NCBI RefSeq assembly: GCF_001083785.1
Contig: NZ_LAVL01000007.1
Span: forward strand, 1 to 64,000
DNA from: Nonomuraea sp. SBT364
GTDB taxonomy: Bacteria > Actinomycetota > Actinomycetes > Streptosporangiales > Streptosporangiaceae
Direction: 5' to 3'
Length of the DNA stretch: 64,000 bases
Shown here: one piece after another, positions 32,953 to 41,315 of the stretch
Layout of the letters: each line of letters begins with the position of its first letter
How positions within the stretch are numbered: the stretch's first letter is position 1
Notes under the pieces: model-generated
What the model saw: only the letters and a program-made list of their open reading frames with translations
What the model was told of the DNA's origin: nothing
The model's database searches: none
Program-made: the position numbers and the translations under genes

Positions 32953-34076
32953 AGAAGTCCGTCACCCTCGACATCGACGCGATCCTCGACGACCGGGGCA
33001 CCCGGATCATCGTCTGCTGCGGCTCCGGCGGCGTCGGCAAGACCACCACGGCCGCCGCCCTGGGGCTGCGCGCCGCCGAACGCGGCAGGTGCGCGGTCGT
33101 GCTCACCGTCGACCCGGCCCGCCGCCTGGCCCAGTCGATGGGCCTCACCGAGCTCGACAACACCCCGCGCCTGGTCAGCGAGGGCGAGAGCGGCGGCCAG
33201 CTCTACGCGATGATGCTCGACATGAAGCGCACGTTCGACGAGATCATCGAGGCGCACGCCGACCCCGAGCGGGCCCGCCAGATCCTGTCGAACCCGTTCT
33301 ACCAGTCGCTGTCGTCGAGCTTCTCCGGCACGCAGGAGTACATGGCGATGGAGAAGCTGGGCCAGCTCCGCCGCTCCGACGAATGGGACCTGATCATCGT
33401 CGACACGCCGCCGTCGCGGTCCGCGCTCGACTTCCTCGACGCGCCGGAACGGCTCGGCCGCTTCCTCGACGGTCGCTTCATCAAGCTGCTCACCGCGCCC
33501 GCCAAGGCCGGGGGGCGCAGCGCGTTCCGGCTGCTCAACGCCGGGTTCGGGATCGTCGCCGGAGCGATGACCAAGCTGCTGGGCGCGCAGGTGATCAAGG
33601 ACCTGCAGACGTTCGTGTCGGCGCTGGACGCGGTCTTCGGCGGGTTCAGGCAGCGCGCCGACCTGACCTACAAGCTGCTCCAGGCCCCGGGCACCGCCTT
33701 CATCGTGGTCGCCGCGCCGGAGCGCGACGCGATGCGAGAGGCGTCCTATTTCGTGGAGCGGCTGGCCGAGGAGCGGATGCCGCTCGCCGGCCTGGTCGTC
33801 AACCGGGTGCACGAATCGCCGGCGGCGACGCTCTCGGGAGTGCGGAGCGCCGCCGCGGCGGAAGACCTGGAAACCCGGGGCGAGCACGAGCTGACCGCTG
33901 CCGTGTTGCGGCTACACACGGGCAGGATGCAGCTCGCCGCTCGCGAACACCGGGAGCAGGACCATTTCATCGGCGCCCATCCCACGGTGCCCATCGCCAA
34001 GGTGGCGGCCATGACCGAGGACGTGCACGACCTGGCGGGCCTGCGACGCGTCGGAGAGCTCCTGGCGAACGGCTGA
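32949..34076 (+). CDS. ArsA/GET3-like anion-transporting ATPase, second of a pair
   Basis: A 375-residue partner ATPase. The Walker A is CCGSGGVGKTTTAAALGLRA, here with Ser in place of the first signature Lys. LTVDPARRLAQSMGLTELDN and IIVDTPPSRSALDFLDAPER form the switch and tail-anchored-binding-like segments. FIVVAAPERDAMREASYFVE and LAGLVVNRVHES follow in the usual ArsA order. It corresponds to Rv3680. The pair is always adjacent to crp, ridA and the whiB gene in actinobacteria, which suggests a common redox or membrane-stress role. It is coupled by overlap to the first ATPase. Confidence 0.92.
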   Translation: MKKSVTLDIDAILDDRGTRIIVCCGSGGVGKTTTAAALGLRAAERGRCAVVLTVDPARRLAQSMGLTELDNTPRLVSEGESGGQLYAMMLDMKRTFDEIIEAHADPERARQILSNPFYQSLSSSFSGTQEYMAMEKLGQLRRSDEWDLIIVDTPPSRSALDFLDAPERLGRFLDGRFIKLLTAPAKAGGRSAFRLLNAGFGIVAGAMTKLLGAQVIKDLQTFVSALDAVFGGFRQRADLTYKLLQAPGTAFIVVAAPERDAMREASYFVERLAEERMPLAGLVVNRVHESPAATLSGVRSAAAAEDLETRGEHELTAAVLRLHTGRMQLAAREHREQDHFIGAHPTVPIAKVAAMTEDVHDLAGLRRVGELLANG

Positions 34077-34100
34077 GAGCGCGACCGGCCGGCCGCGCTC
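34077..34100. terminator. Bidirectional terminator hairpin between the ATPase pair and the WhiB gene
   Basis: GAGCGCG and CGCGCTC enclose ACCGGCCGGC immediately after the stop codon of the second ATPase and 11 bases before the end of the convergent WhiB-like gene. The symmetrical position fits a shared terminator. Confidence 0.65.
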
Positions 34101-34110
34101 CCGGGCCGGC

Positions 34111-34407
34111 TCAGCCGGCGATCAGCTCGTTGGTGCGCTCGTACTCTTCCTTCGCCGACTCGAGCAGCTCGCGCCACGAGTCGACGTCCGGACGCCGCCG
34201 GAGCAGCGCTCGCCGCTCCCGCTCGGTCATACCGCCCCACACCCCGAACTCGATGCGATTGTCGAGCGCATCGGCGAGGCATTCGGTACGGACGGGGCAT
34301 CCTCGGCAGATGAGCTTCGCCCTGTTCTGGGCGGCTCCCTGGACGAACAGAGCGTCAGGATCCGCACCTTTACAGGCGGCACGGGAGGTCCAATCCGTGA
34401 TCCACAT
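34111..34407 (-). CDS. wblA: WhiB family Fe-S regulator, WblA/WhiB4 type
   Basis: A 98-residue regulator with four cluster-binding cysteines at 12, 34, 37 and 43 (C-x21-C-x2-C-x5-C). LFVQGAAQNRAKLIC and CPVRTECLADALDNRIEFGV precede the turn GVWGG and the basic RERRALLRRRP tail. Sequence and position next to the ArsA-like pair and the PBP gene match Streptomyces WblA and mycobacterial WhiB4, regulators of differentiation, secondary metabolism and oxidative stress. I start at ATG 34407 (MWITDW, as in WblA). GTG at 34419 adds four residues and is also possible. Confidence 0.93.
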   Translation of the reverse strand: MWITDWTSRAACKGADPDALFVQGAAQNRAKLICRGCPVRTECLADALDNRIEFGVWGGMTERERRALLRRRPDVDSWRELLESAKEEYERTNELIAG

Positions 34408-34568
34408 TTTCGACCCCACTCCCCTTAGGTGGTCAGTCGTCAGTTGGGGCCGACGGGCGCGGGCGCCGAGCCTCCGTATTCAGTTGCCGCAGAGGAGAAC
34501 GTACGCAACAAGACCTTCGGGCCGACAGACCCCAGAGGACCAAATTCTCGCTGGACTCTTGACCGGGA

Positions 34569-36905
34569 ATGACTAGTCACCCCCGTCAGTCAAGGCGAAA
34601 TGCAGTCGTGTTACCGATAAGGTCACCCTTTCGACGTACCCTTGGTACTGTGCAAGCTCAGGGCAAAGATCGTTCCTCGCCGATCCTGAACGTCATCAAG
34701 CTGATCGCGGCCGGATCGGCCGCGGGCGTGCTGGCGGCAGCCGTGGCGCTACCCGCTGTCGGCGGCGCCGGCGTCTCCGCCAAGAGCGGCATGGAGATGC
34801 TCGATCTCAAGCCCGAGGATCTGGAGGAGCCGCCGCTCTCGGAGCGCACGGTGCTGCTCGACGCCAACGGCGACCAGATCGCGCAGTTCTACTTCGAGAA
34901 CCGCCAGTCGGTGACCCTCGACAAGGTCGCGCCCATCATGCAGAAGGCCCTGATCGCGATCGAGGACTTCCGCTTCTACCAGCACGGACCGATCGACATC
35001 GAGGGCACCACCCGGGCACTGATCAAGAACCTTACCACCGGCGGCGTGACCCAGGGCGGTTCTTCGATCACACAGCAGTACGTCAAGCAGGTTCTGGTCA
35101 ACGCGGCCGAGACGCCCGAGGATCAGGCCGCGGCCATCGCCCCGACGATCTCCCGCAAGCTGGCCGAGTTGCGCTACGCCATGGCGATCGAGCAGAAGTA
35201 CACCAAGGACCAGATCCTCGAGCGCTACCTGAACATCGCCTACTTCGGCGCCGGCGCGCACGGCATCCAGGCCGCCGCCAAGCGCTTCTTCGACAAACCC
35301 GCCGACAAGCTCAGCCTCGCCCAGGCCGCCACCCTCGCAGGCGCCGTCCAGAACCCGGCCAGGACCGACCCCAACGTCGGCCCCAAGTCCCGGGCACTGC
35401 TGCTGGAGCGGCGCAACGTGGTGCTCGACCGGATGGCCGAGATCGGCACCATCACCAAGGCCGAGGCCGACGAGGCCAAGGCCAAGAAGCTCGGCTGGAA
35501 GGACATCCCGTTCCCCGGCGGCTGCGAGGAGAGCGACTACCCGTACTTCTGCCTCTACGTGCAGAACGAGATCCTGCTCAACGAGGACTTCGGCAAGACC
35601 GCCAAGGACCGCCTCAAGCTCCTGCAGCGCGGCGGCCTGGAGATCAAGACCACGATCGACCCGAAGATGCAGAAGGCCGCCGAAAAGGCGATCAAGAAGT
35701 ACGTCAGCCCCAAGGACAAGCCCGTCGCCGCCCAGGCCATGATCGTGCCGGGCACCGGCGAGATCAAGGCGATGGCCGCCTCGCGCAAGTTCGGCAACAG
35801 CAAGAAGAAGAACGAGATCAGCTACAACCTGGTCGCCGACGCCGCCCACGGCGGCGGCCCCGGCTTCCAGCAGGGCTCGACGGCCAAGGCCTACACGCTC
35901 GCCACGGCGCTCGAGGAGGGGCTGAAGTTCGGCGACGGCTTCCCCTCGCCCGCCGGCTACACCGCCTCCAGCTACAGCTCCTTCAAGAACTGCAAGGGCA
36001 AGAACGTCGGCGACCCCAGCCACCAGGTGCGCAACTCCAGCGAGGGCGGCGGCGGCTTCAAGACGCTGCAGACCGGCACCTGGGGCTCGGTCAACACGTT
36101 CTTCATGCGGCTGGAGCAGGAGGTCGGCCTCTGCAAGACGGTCAAGCTGGCCAAGCGCCTCGGGCTCAAGCGGGCCGACGGTGACGACCTGCGCGAGTTC
36201 GAGACCTTCACGCTCGGCATCAACGAGGTCGACCCGGTGACGGTGGCCAACTCCTACGCCGTCTTCGCCTCGCGCGGCAAATACTGCCAGCCGCTCGCGG
36301 TCACCGAGGTCAAGGACCGCTACGGCGAGGTCATGCGCTTCAAGCCCAAGTGCTCGCAGGTCATGGACGAGGAGGTGGCCGACGCCGTCAGCGCGGTCCT
36401 GGAGGGCGTCTTCACCAAGGGCACCATGACCGGGGTCGGCGGCATCGGCCGTGACGCCGCGGGCAAGACCGGCACCACCGACGGCTACACCGCCGCCTGG
36501 TTCGCCGGCTACACCCCCAACCTGGCCTCCGCCGTCAGCCTCGGCGACCCGCGCGGCGCGTTCGCCCACGACCTCGTCGGCGTCACGATCGGCGGACGCT
36601 ACTACGGGTACGTGTACGGCGCGTCGATCTCCGGGCCCATCTGGAAGGACTCGATGATGGCCGCGCTCAAGGGCGTCGAGGCGGCCAAGTTCCACTCCGT
36701 CGACCAGTCCCGCTTCGGCGGCTGCACCGACGAGTGCGCGCCCAAGCCGAAGAAGAAGGACAAGGGCGACGACGACGACGGTCCCGTCATCGACGACCCG
36801 TCCGACCTGTTCGACGACCGGCGGGGCGACGGCTTCGGCAACGGCGACGACCGCGGCCAGAACGGCGACTGGCGCGACAACCCGCTCATGCCCGCCCGCA
36901 ACTAG
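34569..36905 (+). CDS. Bifunctional penicillin-binding protein (PonA2 type)
   Basis: A 778-residue class A PBP. An N-terminal membrane helix (LIAAGSAAGVLAAAVALPAV) is followed by a GT51 transglycosylase with EDFRFYQHGPIDIEG (near 131) and QGGSSITQQYVKQVL. The transpeptidase has STAK (Ser about 437), SVN (about 507) and KTGT (about 633). The tail is Lys/Asp-rich and low-complexity. It builds and cross-links peptidoglycan outside the membrane. ATG at 34569 lacks a clear ribosome site; GTG at 34608 or 34650 (VQAQGKDRSS) are alternatives. Location beside wblA matches PonA2 in mycobacteria and SCO3580 in Streptomyces. Confidence 0.95.
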   Translation: MTSHPRQSRRNAVVLPIRSPFRRTLGTVQAQGKDRSSPILNVIKLIAAGSAAGVLAAAVALPAVGGAGVSAKSGMEMLDLKPEDLEEPPLSERTVLLDANGDQIAQFYFENRQSVTLDKVAPIMQKALIAIEDFRFYQHGPIDIEGTTRALIKNLTTGGVTQGGSSITQQYVKQVLVNAAETPEDQAAAIAPTISRKLAELRYAMAIEQKYTKDQILERYLNIAYFGAGAHGIQAAAKRFFDKPADKLSLAQAATLAGAVQNPARTDPNVGPKSRALLLERRNVVLDRMAEIGTITKAEADEAKAKKLGWKDIPFPGGCEESDYPYFCLYVQNEILLNEDFGKTAKDRLKLLQRGGLEIKTTIDPKMQKAAEKAIKKYVSPKDKPVAAQAMIVPGTGEIKAMAASRKFGNSKKKNEISYNLVADAAHGGGPGFQQGSTAKAYTLATALEEGLKFGDGFPSPAGYTASSYSSFKNCKGKNVGDPSHQVRNSSEGGGGFKTLQTGTWGSVNTFFMRLEQEVGLCKTVKLAKRLGLKRADGDDLREFETFTLGINEVDPVTVANSYAVFASRGKYCQPLAVTEVKDRYGEVMRFKPKCSQVMDEEVADAVSAVLEGVFTKGTMTGVGGIGRDAAGKTGTTDGYTAAWFAGYTPNLASAVSLGDPRGAFAHDLVGVTIGGRYYGYVYGASISGPIWKDSMMAALKGVEAAKFHSVDQSRFGGCTDECAPKPKKKDKGDDDDGPVIDDPSDLFDDRRGDGFGNGDDRGQNGDWRDNPLMPARN

Positions 36906-36910
36906 CCCAC

Positions 36911-36936
36911 GGGCCTCCGGCGCCCGCCGGAGGCCC
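36911..36936. terminator. Hairpin after the PBP gene
   Basis: GGGCCTCCGGC and its exact complement form an 11-base perfect stem with a four-base GCCC loop, 5 bases past the PBP stop codon. Confidence 0.75.
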
Positions 36937-37047
36937 CTCACGGCCGTCCACAGCCGTCCCAGGCCGCCTTCCCCGGTCCGCCTCCCGCTCCCTGGCCGCC
37001 CCTGAACGTTTCGGGGCCCATCGAGGCCCCTGGCCCGGTCGGGTCGC

Positions 37048-37503
37048 TCAGGACGCCAGTCGTGCGCGGACCGCGGCGGCCACCCGGCCGCCCTCGGCCC
37101 GGCCGGCCACCTTCGGGTTGACGACCTTCATGACCTGCCCCATGGCCTGCGGCCCCGAGGCGCCCGTCTCGGCGACGGCCTCGTCGACGAGCTTGGCCAG
37201 GTCCTCGTCGGAGAGCTGCGCCGGAAGATACTCCTCCAGCACCGCCTGCTCGTCGAGCTCCGCCTGGGCCTGCTCGGCGCGCCCGGCGTTGCCGAACGCC
37301 TCCGCCGCCTCCCGCCGCTTCTTCGCCTCACGGGTCAGCACCTTGACGATCTCCGCGTCGGAGAGCTCCCTGGCCGCCTTGCCGGCGACCTCCTCCACGT
37401 TCACGGCGGCCAGTGCCATCCGAATCGTCCGGAGACGTACCTCGTCCCGGGCTTTAAGCGAGGCCGTCAGATCGGCCTTCAGCTTGTCCTTCAATGCGCT
37501 CAT
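37048..37503 (-). CDS. GatB/YqeY domain-containing protein
   Basis: A 151-residue protein of the YqeY family. MSALKDKLKADLTASLKARD is the canonical start, with MALAAVNVEEVAGK and the C-terminal tRNA-binding-like domain (MGQVMKVVNPKVAGRAEGGR). The domain is shared with the tail of GatB, suggesting tRNA contact; the stand-alone function is unknown. ATG 37503 is preferred over ATG 37512, neither having a strong ribosome site. It is divergent from the metallophosphoesterase gene. Confidence 0.92.
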   Translation of the reverse strand: MSALKDKLKADLTASLKARDEVRLRTIRMALAAVNVEEVAGKAARELSDAEIVKVLTREAKKRREAAEAFGNAGRAEQAQAELDEQAVLEEYLPAQLSDEDLAKLVDEAVAETGASGPQAMGQVMKVVNPKVAGRAEGGRVAAAVRARLAS

Positions 37504-37562
37504 GCGGTCCATCTTGCCGCGTGCGCGAACGGCCCGTGCCGGATGTCGGGCATCATGAAGAG

Positions 37563-38456
37563 GTGAGGAAAGCAGTCGCGGTGCCACTGTCAGTGCTCGG
37601 CCTCGGCCTGGCCGGGCTCGGATACGCCTCGGTCGTGGAGCGCAACTCGTTCCGGCTGCGGCGCTTCGACGTGCCGGTGCTGGCCCCCGGTCAGCGGCCG
37701 GTGCGCATCCTGCACCTGTCGGACCTGCACCTGACGCCACGGCGGACGATGCTGATCAACTGGGTGCGCTCGCTCGGCTCGCTGGAGCCCGACCTCGTCG
37801 TCAACACCGGCGACTCCATCGCCCACCCCGACGCCGTCCCGTCGCTCCTGCACGCCCTGGAGCCGCTGCTGGCCCGGCCCGGCCTGTTCGTCTACGGCTC
37901 CAACGACCTCTACGCCCCCCAGCCGAAGAACCCGGCCCGCTACCTCTGGCGCACCTCGCGCAACGAGCGCCGCCAGCACGTGCCCACCCTCCCCTGGGAG
38001 GAGCTCGGCGCGGGCATGGCCGCCGAAGGCTGGCTCGACATGAACAACACCACCGCCCGCGTCAAGGTCGGCGACCTCGACGTCGCGGTGGCGGGCATCC
38101 ACGACTCCCACATCTCCCGCGACCGCTACGACCTCGTCGCCGGCCCCGCTCCCGCCGACGCCGACCTGCGCCTCGGCGTCATGCACTCCCCCGAGCCGCG
38201 CAACATGACCGCCTTCGCCGCCGACGGCTACCAGCTCCTGCTCGCCGGTCACACGCACGGCGGCCAGCTCTGCGTCCCCTTCTACGGCGCCCTGGTCACC
38301 AACTGCGGCATCGACCGCGCCCGCGTCAAGGGCCTCAGCCGCCACGACTCCGCCTGGCTGCACGTCTCCGCCGGCCTCGGGACCAGCCCGTACGCGCCGG
38401 TCCGGTTCGCGTGTTTCCCGGAGGCGTCACTGCTCACGCTGGTTCCCCGCCGGTGA
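37563..38456 (+). CDS. Metallophosphoesterase (Rv3683-like)
   Basis: A 297-residue calcineurin-type phosphoesterase. An N-terminal hydrophobic helix (AVPLSVLGLGLAGLGYASVV) probably anchors it. The metal motifs are ILHLSDLHLTP (D-x-H), VVNTGDSI (GD), FVYGSNDLYAP in the GNHD/E position and LAGHTHGGQL. The GNHD motif reads GSND, so one metal-site residue (His) differs, as I recall for this actinobacterial subfamily. GTG at 37563 is the first start after the divergent YqeY gene. The substrate is unknown. The gene closes the conserved core block before tRNA-Pro. Confidence 0.9.
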   Translation: MRKAVAVPLSVLGLGLAGLGYASVVERNSFRLRRFDVPVLAPGQRPVRILHLSDLHLTPRRTMLINWVRSLGSLEPDLVVNTGDSIAHPDAVPSLLHALEPLLARPGLFVYGSNDLYAPQPKNPARYLWRTSRNERRQHVPTLPWEELGAGMAAEGWLDMNNTTARVKVGDLDVAVAGIHDSHISRDRYDLVAGPAPADADLRLGVMHSPEPRNMTAFAADGYQLLLAGHTHGGQLCVPFYGALVTNCGIDRARVKGLSRHDSAWLHVSAGLGTSPYAPVRFACFPEASLLTLVPRR

Positions 38457-38517
38457 CGGTCACAAGCACCCGCGAAGTCGGCTAGACTTCCCTAGGCACG
38501 TGCAAGACGGCGTGCAC

Positions 38518-38591
38518 CGGGGTGTAGCGCAGCTTGGCAGCGCGCTTCGTTCGGGACGAAGAGGTCGTGGGTTCAAATCCCGCCACCCCGA
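38518..38591 (+). tRNA. tRNA-Pro (anticodon CGG)
   Basis: A 74-base cloverleaf. Acceptor stem CGGGGTG pairs with CACCCCG, with A as discriminator. The D-arm is around AGCGCAGCTTGGCAGCGCG. Anticodon stem CTTCG/CGAAG has loop TTCGGGA, giving anticodon CGG. The T-arm is GTGGG-TTCAAAT-CCCGC. CCA is not encoded. Downstream are integrase and endonuclease remnants, so its 3' half is a plausible attB site. Confidence 0.97.
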
Positions 38592-38610
38592 CAGTATTGC
38601 CGCAGGTAGA

Positions 38611-38639
38611 AGGCCGCTTCCGAAGATCGGAAGCGGCCT
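38611..38639 (+). terminator. Intrinsic terminator of tRNA-Pro
   Basis: AGGCCGCTTCCGA and its perfect complement form a 13-base stem with loop AGA, followed by CTTCTGTCTCTT, a T-rich stretch. It lies 20 bases beyond the tRNA. Confidence 0.85.
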
Positions 38640-38669
38640 CTTCTGTCTCTTGAGTGACTAACTGCGCGA

Positions 38670-38860
38670 CTACGCTTCTACGGCGTCCGTAGCTTGCGTC
38701 TCGGACTGGTGCTTCAGAACGTAATCGATCATGCGCTGCATGGTCTCCACGTTCTCGTACAGGAGCCCTAGCGCCCTGTTGCACTGCTGGCACAAGATCC
38801 CTTCTCCGAACTACCAGTGCGATCTTCCTCGTTGAGGTCGAGATGCACCGGGGTCGTCCG
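38670..38860 (-). pseudogene. Remnant of recombination endonuclease VII
   Basis: Reading minus from about 38806 to the stop at 38670 gives ILCQQCNRALGLLYENVETM and QRMIDYVLKH. This matches the C-terminal zinc-knuckle end of phage/mobile-element endonuclease VII (RGLLCNRCNRALGLL...). Just upstream an in-frame TAG interrupts it. The preceding sense (DLNEEDRTG, compare DHDHETG) is in another frame, so the gene is frameshifted and truncated. It is a mobile-element scar beside tRNA-Pro. Confidence 0.6.
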
Positions 38861-38886
38861 TCTGCCGGGTTCTGAGAGAGGGGCGG

Positions 38887-39150
38887 TCAGAGGGTGCTGG
38901 ACCGCCCGGCGATCTGGTTGAAGGTGGGCAGGCCCAGGTGGATCACAGAAGGCTTGAGTGCGGCATCGAGCTGAGTCAGCTTCTCCTCGGCGCCCGCCAG
39001 GCTGATCTCCAAGCCCTCGACCTCGCCGAGCCAGCCTTCACGCTGAGCTTCGGCGATCCGATCAAACAGGTTCTCGCGGATCTCGATCAGGCGGTCACGC
39101 TGGGACGGTTCAGGCCGGAGGAGCGAACATCGGACGCAAGCTTCTCTGAA
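38887..39150 (-). pseudogene. C-terminal remnant of a site-specific integrase (copy A)
   Basis: Minus-strand reading yields EACVRCSLLRPEPSQRDRLI, EIRENLFDRIAEAQREGWLG, EVEGLEISLAGAEEKLTQLD and a terminal HLGLPTFNQIAGRSSTL before TGA at 38887. This is the characteristic C-terminal extension of a group of Streptomyces-type site-specific integrases (CIRCPLLRPDP...EGWLGEVEGL). The recombinase catalytic domain is absent, and resemblance ends near 39150. It is diverged from copy B at 39973-40350, so the two come from different elements. Confidence 0.75.
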
Positions 39151-39261
39151 CCAACGAGAGTGTGCCCTGTGATCAGGTGACGGGATGATCAGTCCTGAAG
39201 GGGAGGTCCGGTGTGGGGCCGGAGAACGGGTGCGAATGGCGCGGGTGTTAGTTTCCTTCCC

Positions 39262-39891
39262 GTGTTAAAACACCAGGACGAGACCAGGGCGGCCTACGAC
39301 GGGGTCGTCGAGCTGTACGCGTCGATGTTTGCTAATCGGTTGGAGACGCAGCCGTTCGCGCGGAACATGATCGGGACCTTCGCCGAGCTCGTGCGTGGCA
39401 CGGGGAACCTGCGTGCAGCCGACGTCGGGTGCGGACCCGGGCATCTGACAGCCATGCTGCACGACTTGGGGCTGGACTCCTTCGGGCTCGACCTCTCCCC
39501 GGCTATGGTCGCCCACGCCCGGCGGGCCCATCCGACGCTGCGGTTCGACGAAGCGCGAATGGAGGCCCTGCCGATCGAGGACGGCGCGCTCGGCGGAGTG
39601 CTGGCCCACTACTCGATGATCCATACCCCACCTGGAGAATTGCCCGCGCTGCTCGCCGAACAGGTGCGTGTCCTGACGCCAGGGGGCCTGCTCCTGGTGT
39701 CCTTCTTCGGGACCGAGGGACCGGAGCCGGTCCGCTTCGACCACAAGGTGGCGCCCGCCTATAGCTGGCCGGCGGAGCAGTTTGCCGAGTTGCTGACCGG
39801 GGCCGGACTCGTCACGGTTGCTCGGTTGCTCCACGACCCAGCGTCCGAGCGGGGCTTCCTCGACACCCATGTGCTGGCCCGCCGCCCGTAG
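39262..39891 (+). CDS. SAM-dependent methyltransferase, class I
   Basis: A 209-residue methyltransferase. Motif I is AADVGCGPGHLTAML, then GLDLSPAMVAHARRAHP, a motif IV-like region GGVLAHYSMIHTPP, and VRVLTPGGLLLVSFFG. It resembles the type that starts DETRAAYDGVVELYASMF, a small-molecule methyltransferase family; the substrate is unknown. GTG at 39262 (VLKHQDETR) fits the family start but has no clear ribosome site; the frame is open back to 39211. It sits between two integrase remnants as probable cargo of a former element. Confidence 0.85.
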   Translation: MLKHQDETRAAYDGVVELYASMFANRLETQPFARNMIGTFAELVRGTGNLRAADVGCGPGHLTAMLHDLGLDSFGLDLSPAMVAHARRAHPTLRFDEARMEALPIEDGALGGVLAHYSMIHTPPGELPALLAEQVRVLTPGGLLLVSFFGTEGPEPVRFDHKVAPAYSWPAEQFAELLTGAGLVTVARLLHDPASERGFLDTHVLARRP

Positions 39892-39972
39892 AGCGTGGCC
39901 CGTGGCCTGGGTCGGGGTGGTGTAGATCATCCGCGTGGATGAGCTCGGCTGACTTGCAGGTCCTCTTGCCGT

Positions 39973-40350
39973 ACTGATTCGTGTCGCGATCTGGCTGAAG
40001 CGGGGCATGCCGAGATCAACCACTTGGCGTTGACGGACTTGCTCTGCATCGAGCTGGGCGAGCTTCTCCTCTGCGCTGGCGAGGTTGACTTGGAGTCCTT
40101 CGATCTCACCGAGCCATCCCTCCTGTTCAGCTTCGGTGATTCGGGCGATCAAGTTGTCGCGGATCTCGGCAAGCCGTGCCCGTTGGGCCGGGTCAGGTCG
40201 GAGAAGCGAGCATCTGACACAAGCGTGCTCGTGGATGCGCGACGTTCCGAAGGCCCGAGCGCAGGTTCCCAGAGAGAGCTTGCGCTTCTCGAAGTGGGCG
40301 AGGAAGGCGTCCCACTCCTCGTTCGTCGGGGTCCGGTATTCCAGCCTCCA
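39973..40350 (-). pseudogene. C-terminal remnant of a site-specific integrase (copy B)
   Basis: In the minus frame from about 40350 the protein reads RTPTNEEWDAFLAHFEKRKL, SLGTCARAFGTSRIHEHACV, RCSLLRPDPAQRARLAEIRD and EGWLGEIEGLQVNLASAEEK. It continues to VDLGMPRFSQIATRIS, after which the frame runs on with no family resemblance. This is the same integrase C-terminal module as copy A but longer and about half-identical. Its 5' boundary at about 40345 coincides exactly with the point where the neighbouring cupin gene loses homology, marking a deletion or recombination junction. Confidence 0.75.
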
Positions 40351-40630
40351 GGCGGTGGCGGCGTTCGGGCATGACCAGCAGATCGCCGGGCAGCCCGTCC
40401 CATGAGTCAGGCCCGGCGACGAGCCGCACCCGCCCGCGCAGCACGTGCACCGTGACCTCGCCAGGATGCTCGTTCTCGTGGATGTGCTCGCCCTGCCGCA
40501 ACGCCATGACAGTCTGCCGCAGCGAACGATCGTGTCCACCGTGGACAGTGGTGGCACCGCGCCCCCTGTCCGCCTCACGGGCATGCGTGAGCAGTTGGCG
40601 ACCGAGTGCGGTCAGCGATACCTTGGTCAT
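40193..40630 (-). pseudogene. Cupin gene truncated by integrase remnant
   Basis: The open frame begins MTKVSLTALGRQLLTHAREA and holds half a cupin barrel (MALRQGEHIHENEHPGEVTV; VLRGRVRLVAGPDSWDGLPG; DLLVMPERRHRLEA). After residue 96 (about base 40343) it passes out of frame into integrase copy B, losing the terminal strand. A normal member would end some 15 residues later, so only the end is missing and partial function is conceivable. ATG 40630 overlaps the stop of the upstream cupin gene as ATGA, so the two formed an operon. Confidence 0.7.
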
Positions 40631-41067
40631 GACTGCGGTGCGCGACGGTCTCGTCGAGCTTCCAACTCCTCGGGGCTGACCGGGGTCAACATCGGCTGCC
40701 CAGGCGCGCAGAACATCGTCACCACGAACGCCGACTCCTCATCAGCCAGGTGGTTGCCGTCCTGGTAATGAATCACGTCCCCGCCTGGCTCCCAGAACGC
40801 CTCACCGGCCCGGACAACCCGTACAGGTTCGCCTTCGAGCTCGAAATTCATGGCGCCTTTGATCACGTACCCGTAGGCGGGACCGGAGTGCCGGTGAGGC
40901 GGCGCGCCAGGGCTGTTCGGCGGCAACGTGACCAGGATCGTCATCGCCTCGGCGCCCTCTGGCGCGGGCGGCGCCCCCGGTACGGTGGCAACCACGTCGA
41001 TCTTCGGTGGTGGCCCGCTCTTGTCGGGGTTCTCAAGGTGGTGGGCGTGGATGTGATCGGTGCTCAT
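40627..41067 (-). CDS. Cupin domain-containing protein
   Basis: A 146-residue single-domain cupin. Motif 1 is PPHRHSGPAYGYVIKGAMNF (HxH plus conserved Glu-side strand) and motif 2 is WEPGGDVIHYQDGNHLADEE. A metal site with two or three histidines is likely. The enzymatic role is unknown. It starts at ATG 41067 and is preceded at 41122-41148 by the shared ECF41-like promoter element. A shortened relative occurs at 61473-61697. Confidence 0.88.
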   Translation of the reverse strand: MSTDHIHAHHLENPDKSGPPPKIDVVATVPGAPPAPEGAEAMTILVTLPPNSPGAPPHRHSGPAYGYVIKGAMNFELEGEPVRVVRAGEAFWEPGGDVIHYQDGNHLADEESAFVVTMFCAPGQPMLTPVSPEELEARRDRRAPQS

Positions 41068-41121
41068 CAGGCGTCCCTTCGCGAAACAGTGGCCGACTCG
41101 GTCCGGCCGATCAGTAGCTCA

Positions 41122-41148
41122 GACCAGGCAGCGCCCCGATCTGTGACA
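41122..41148 (-). promoter_or_regulatory. ECF41-like promoter upstream of the cupin gene
   Basis: On the minus strand TGTCACA, 16 bases, then GGTC (with CTGCCTGGTC around the -10), about 55 bases before the start codon. It is one of five matching elements in this half of the window. Confidence 0.6.
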
Positions 41149-41315
41149 CCGTCCCGAACAGCGCTCCTGCTGGGACGCCTCAGCTGCCCAGCTCACTTGA
41201 CATCGACGCCCGGCCGCAGGTCAGCGGAGCCCGCGCTGTTCCGGCCAACGCGCCACCACACCGACAGGCCGGTGGGTCGTGGCGAGGTCATGACCATGGT
41301 GCGGACGTCGTCGCG

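Noticed and set aside
38518..41000. Searched by eye for a second copy of the tRNA-Pro 3' end as attR
   Set aside because: No repeat of the T-arm/acceptor sequence was seen downstream within the window. A computed search for matches of 15 bases or more would be needed to exclude it.
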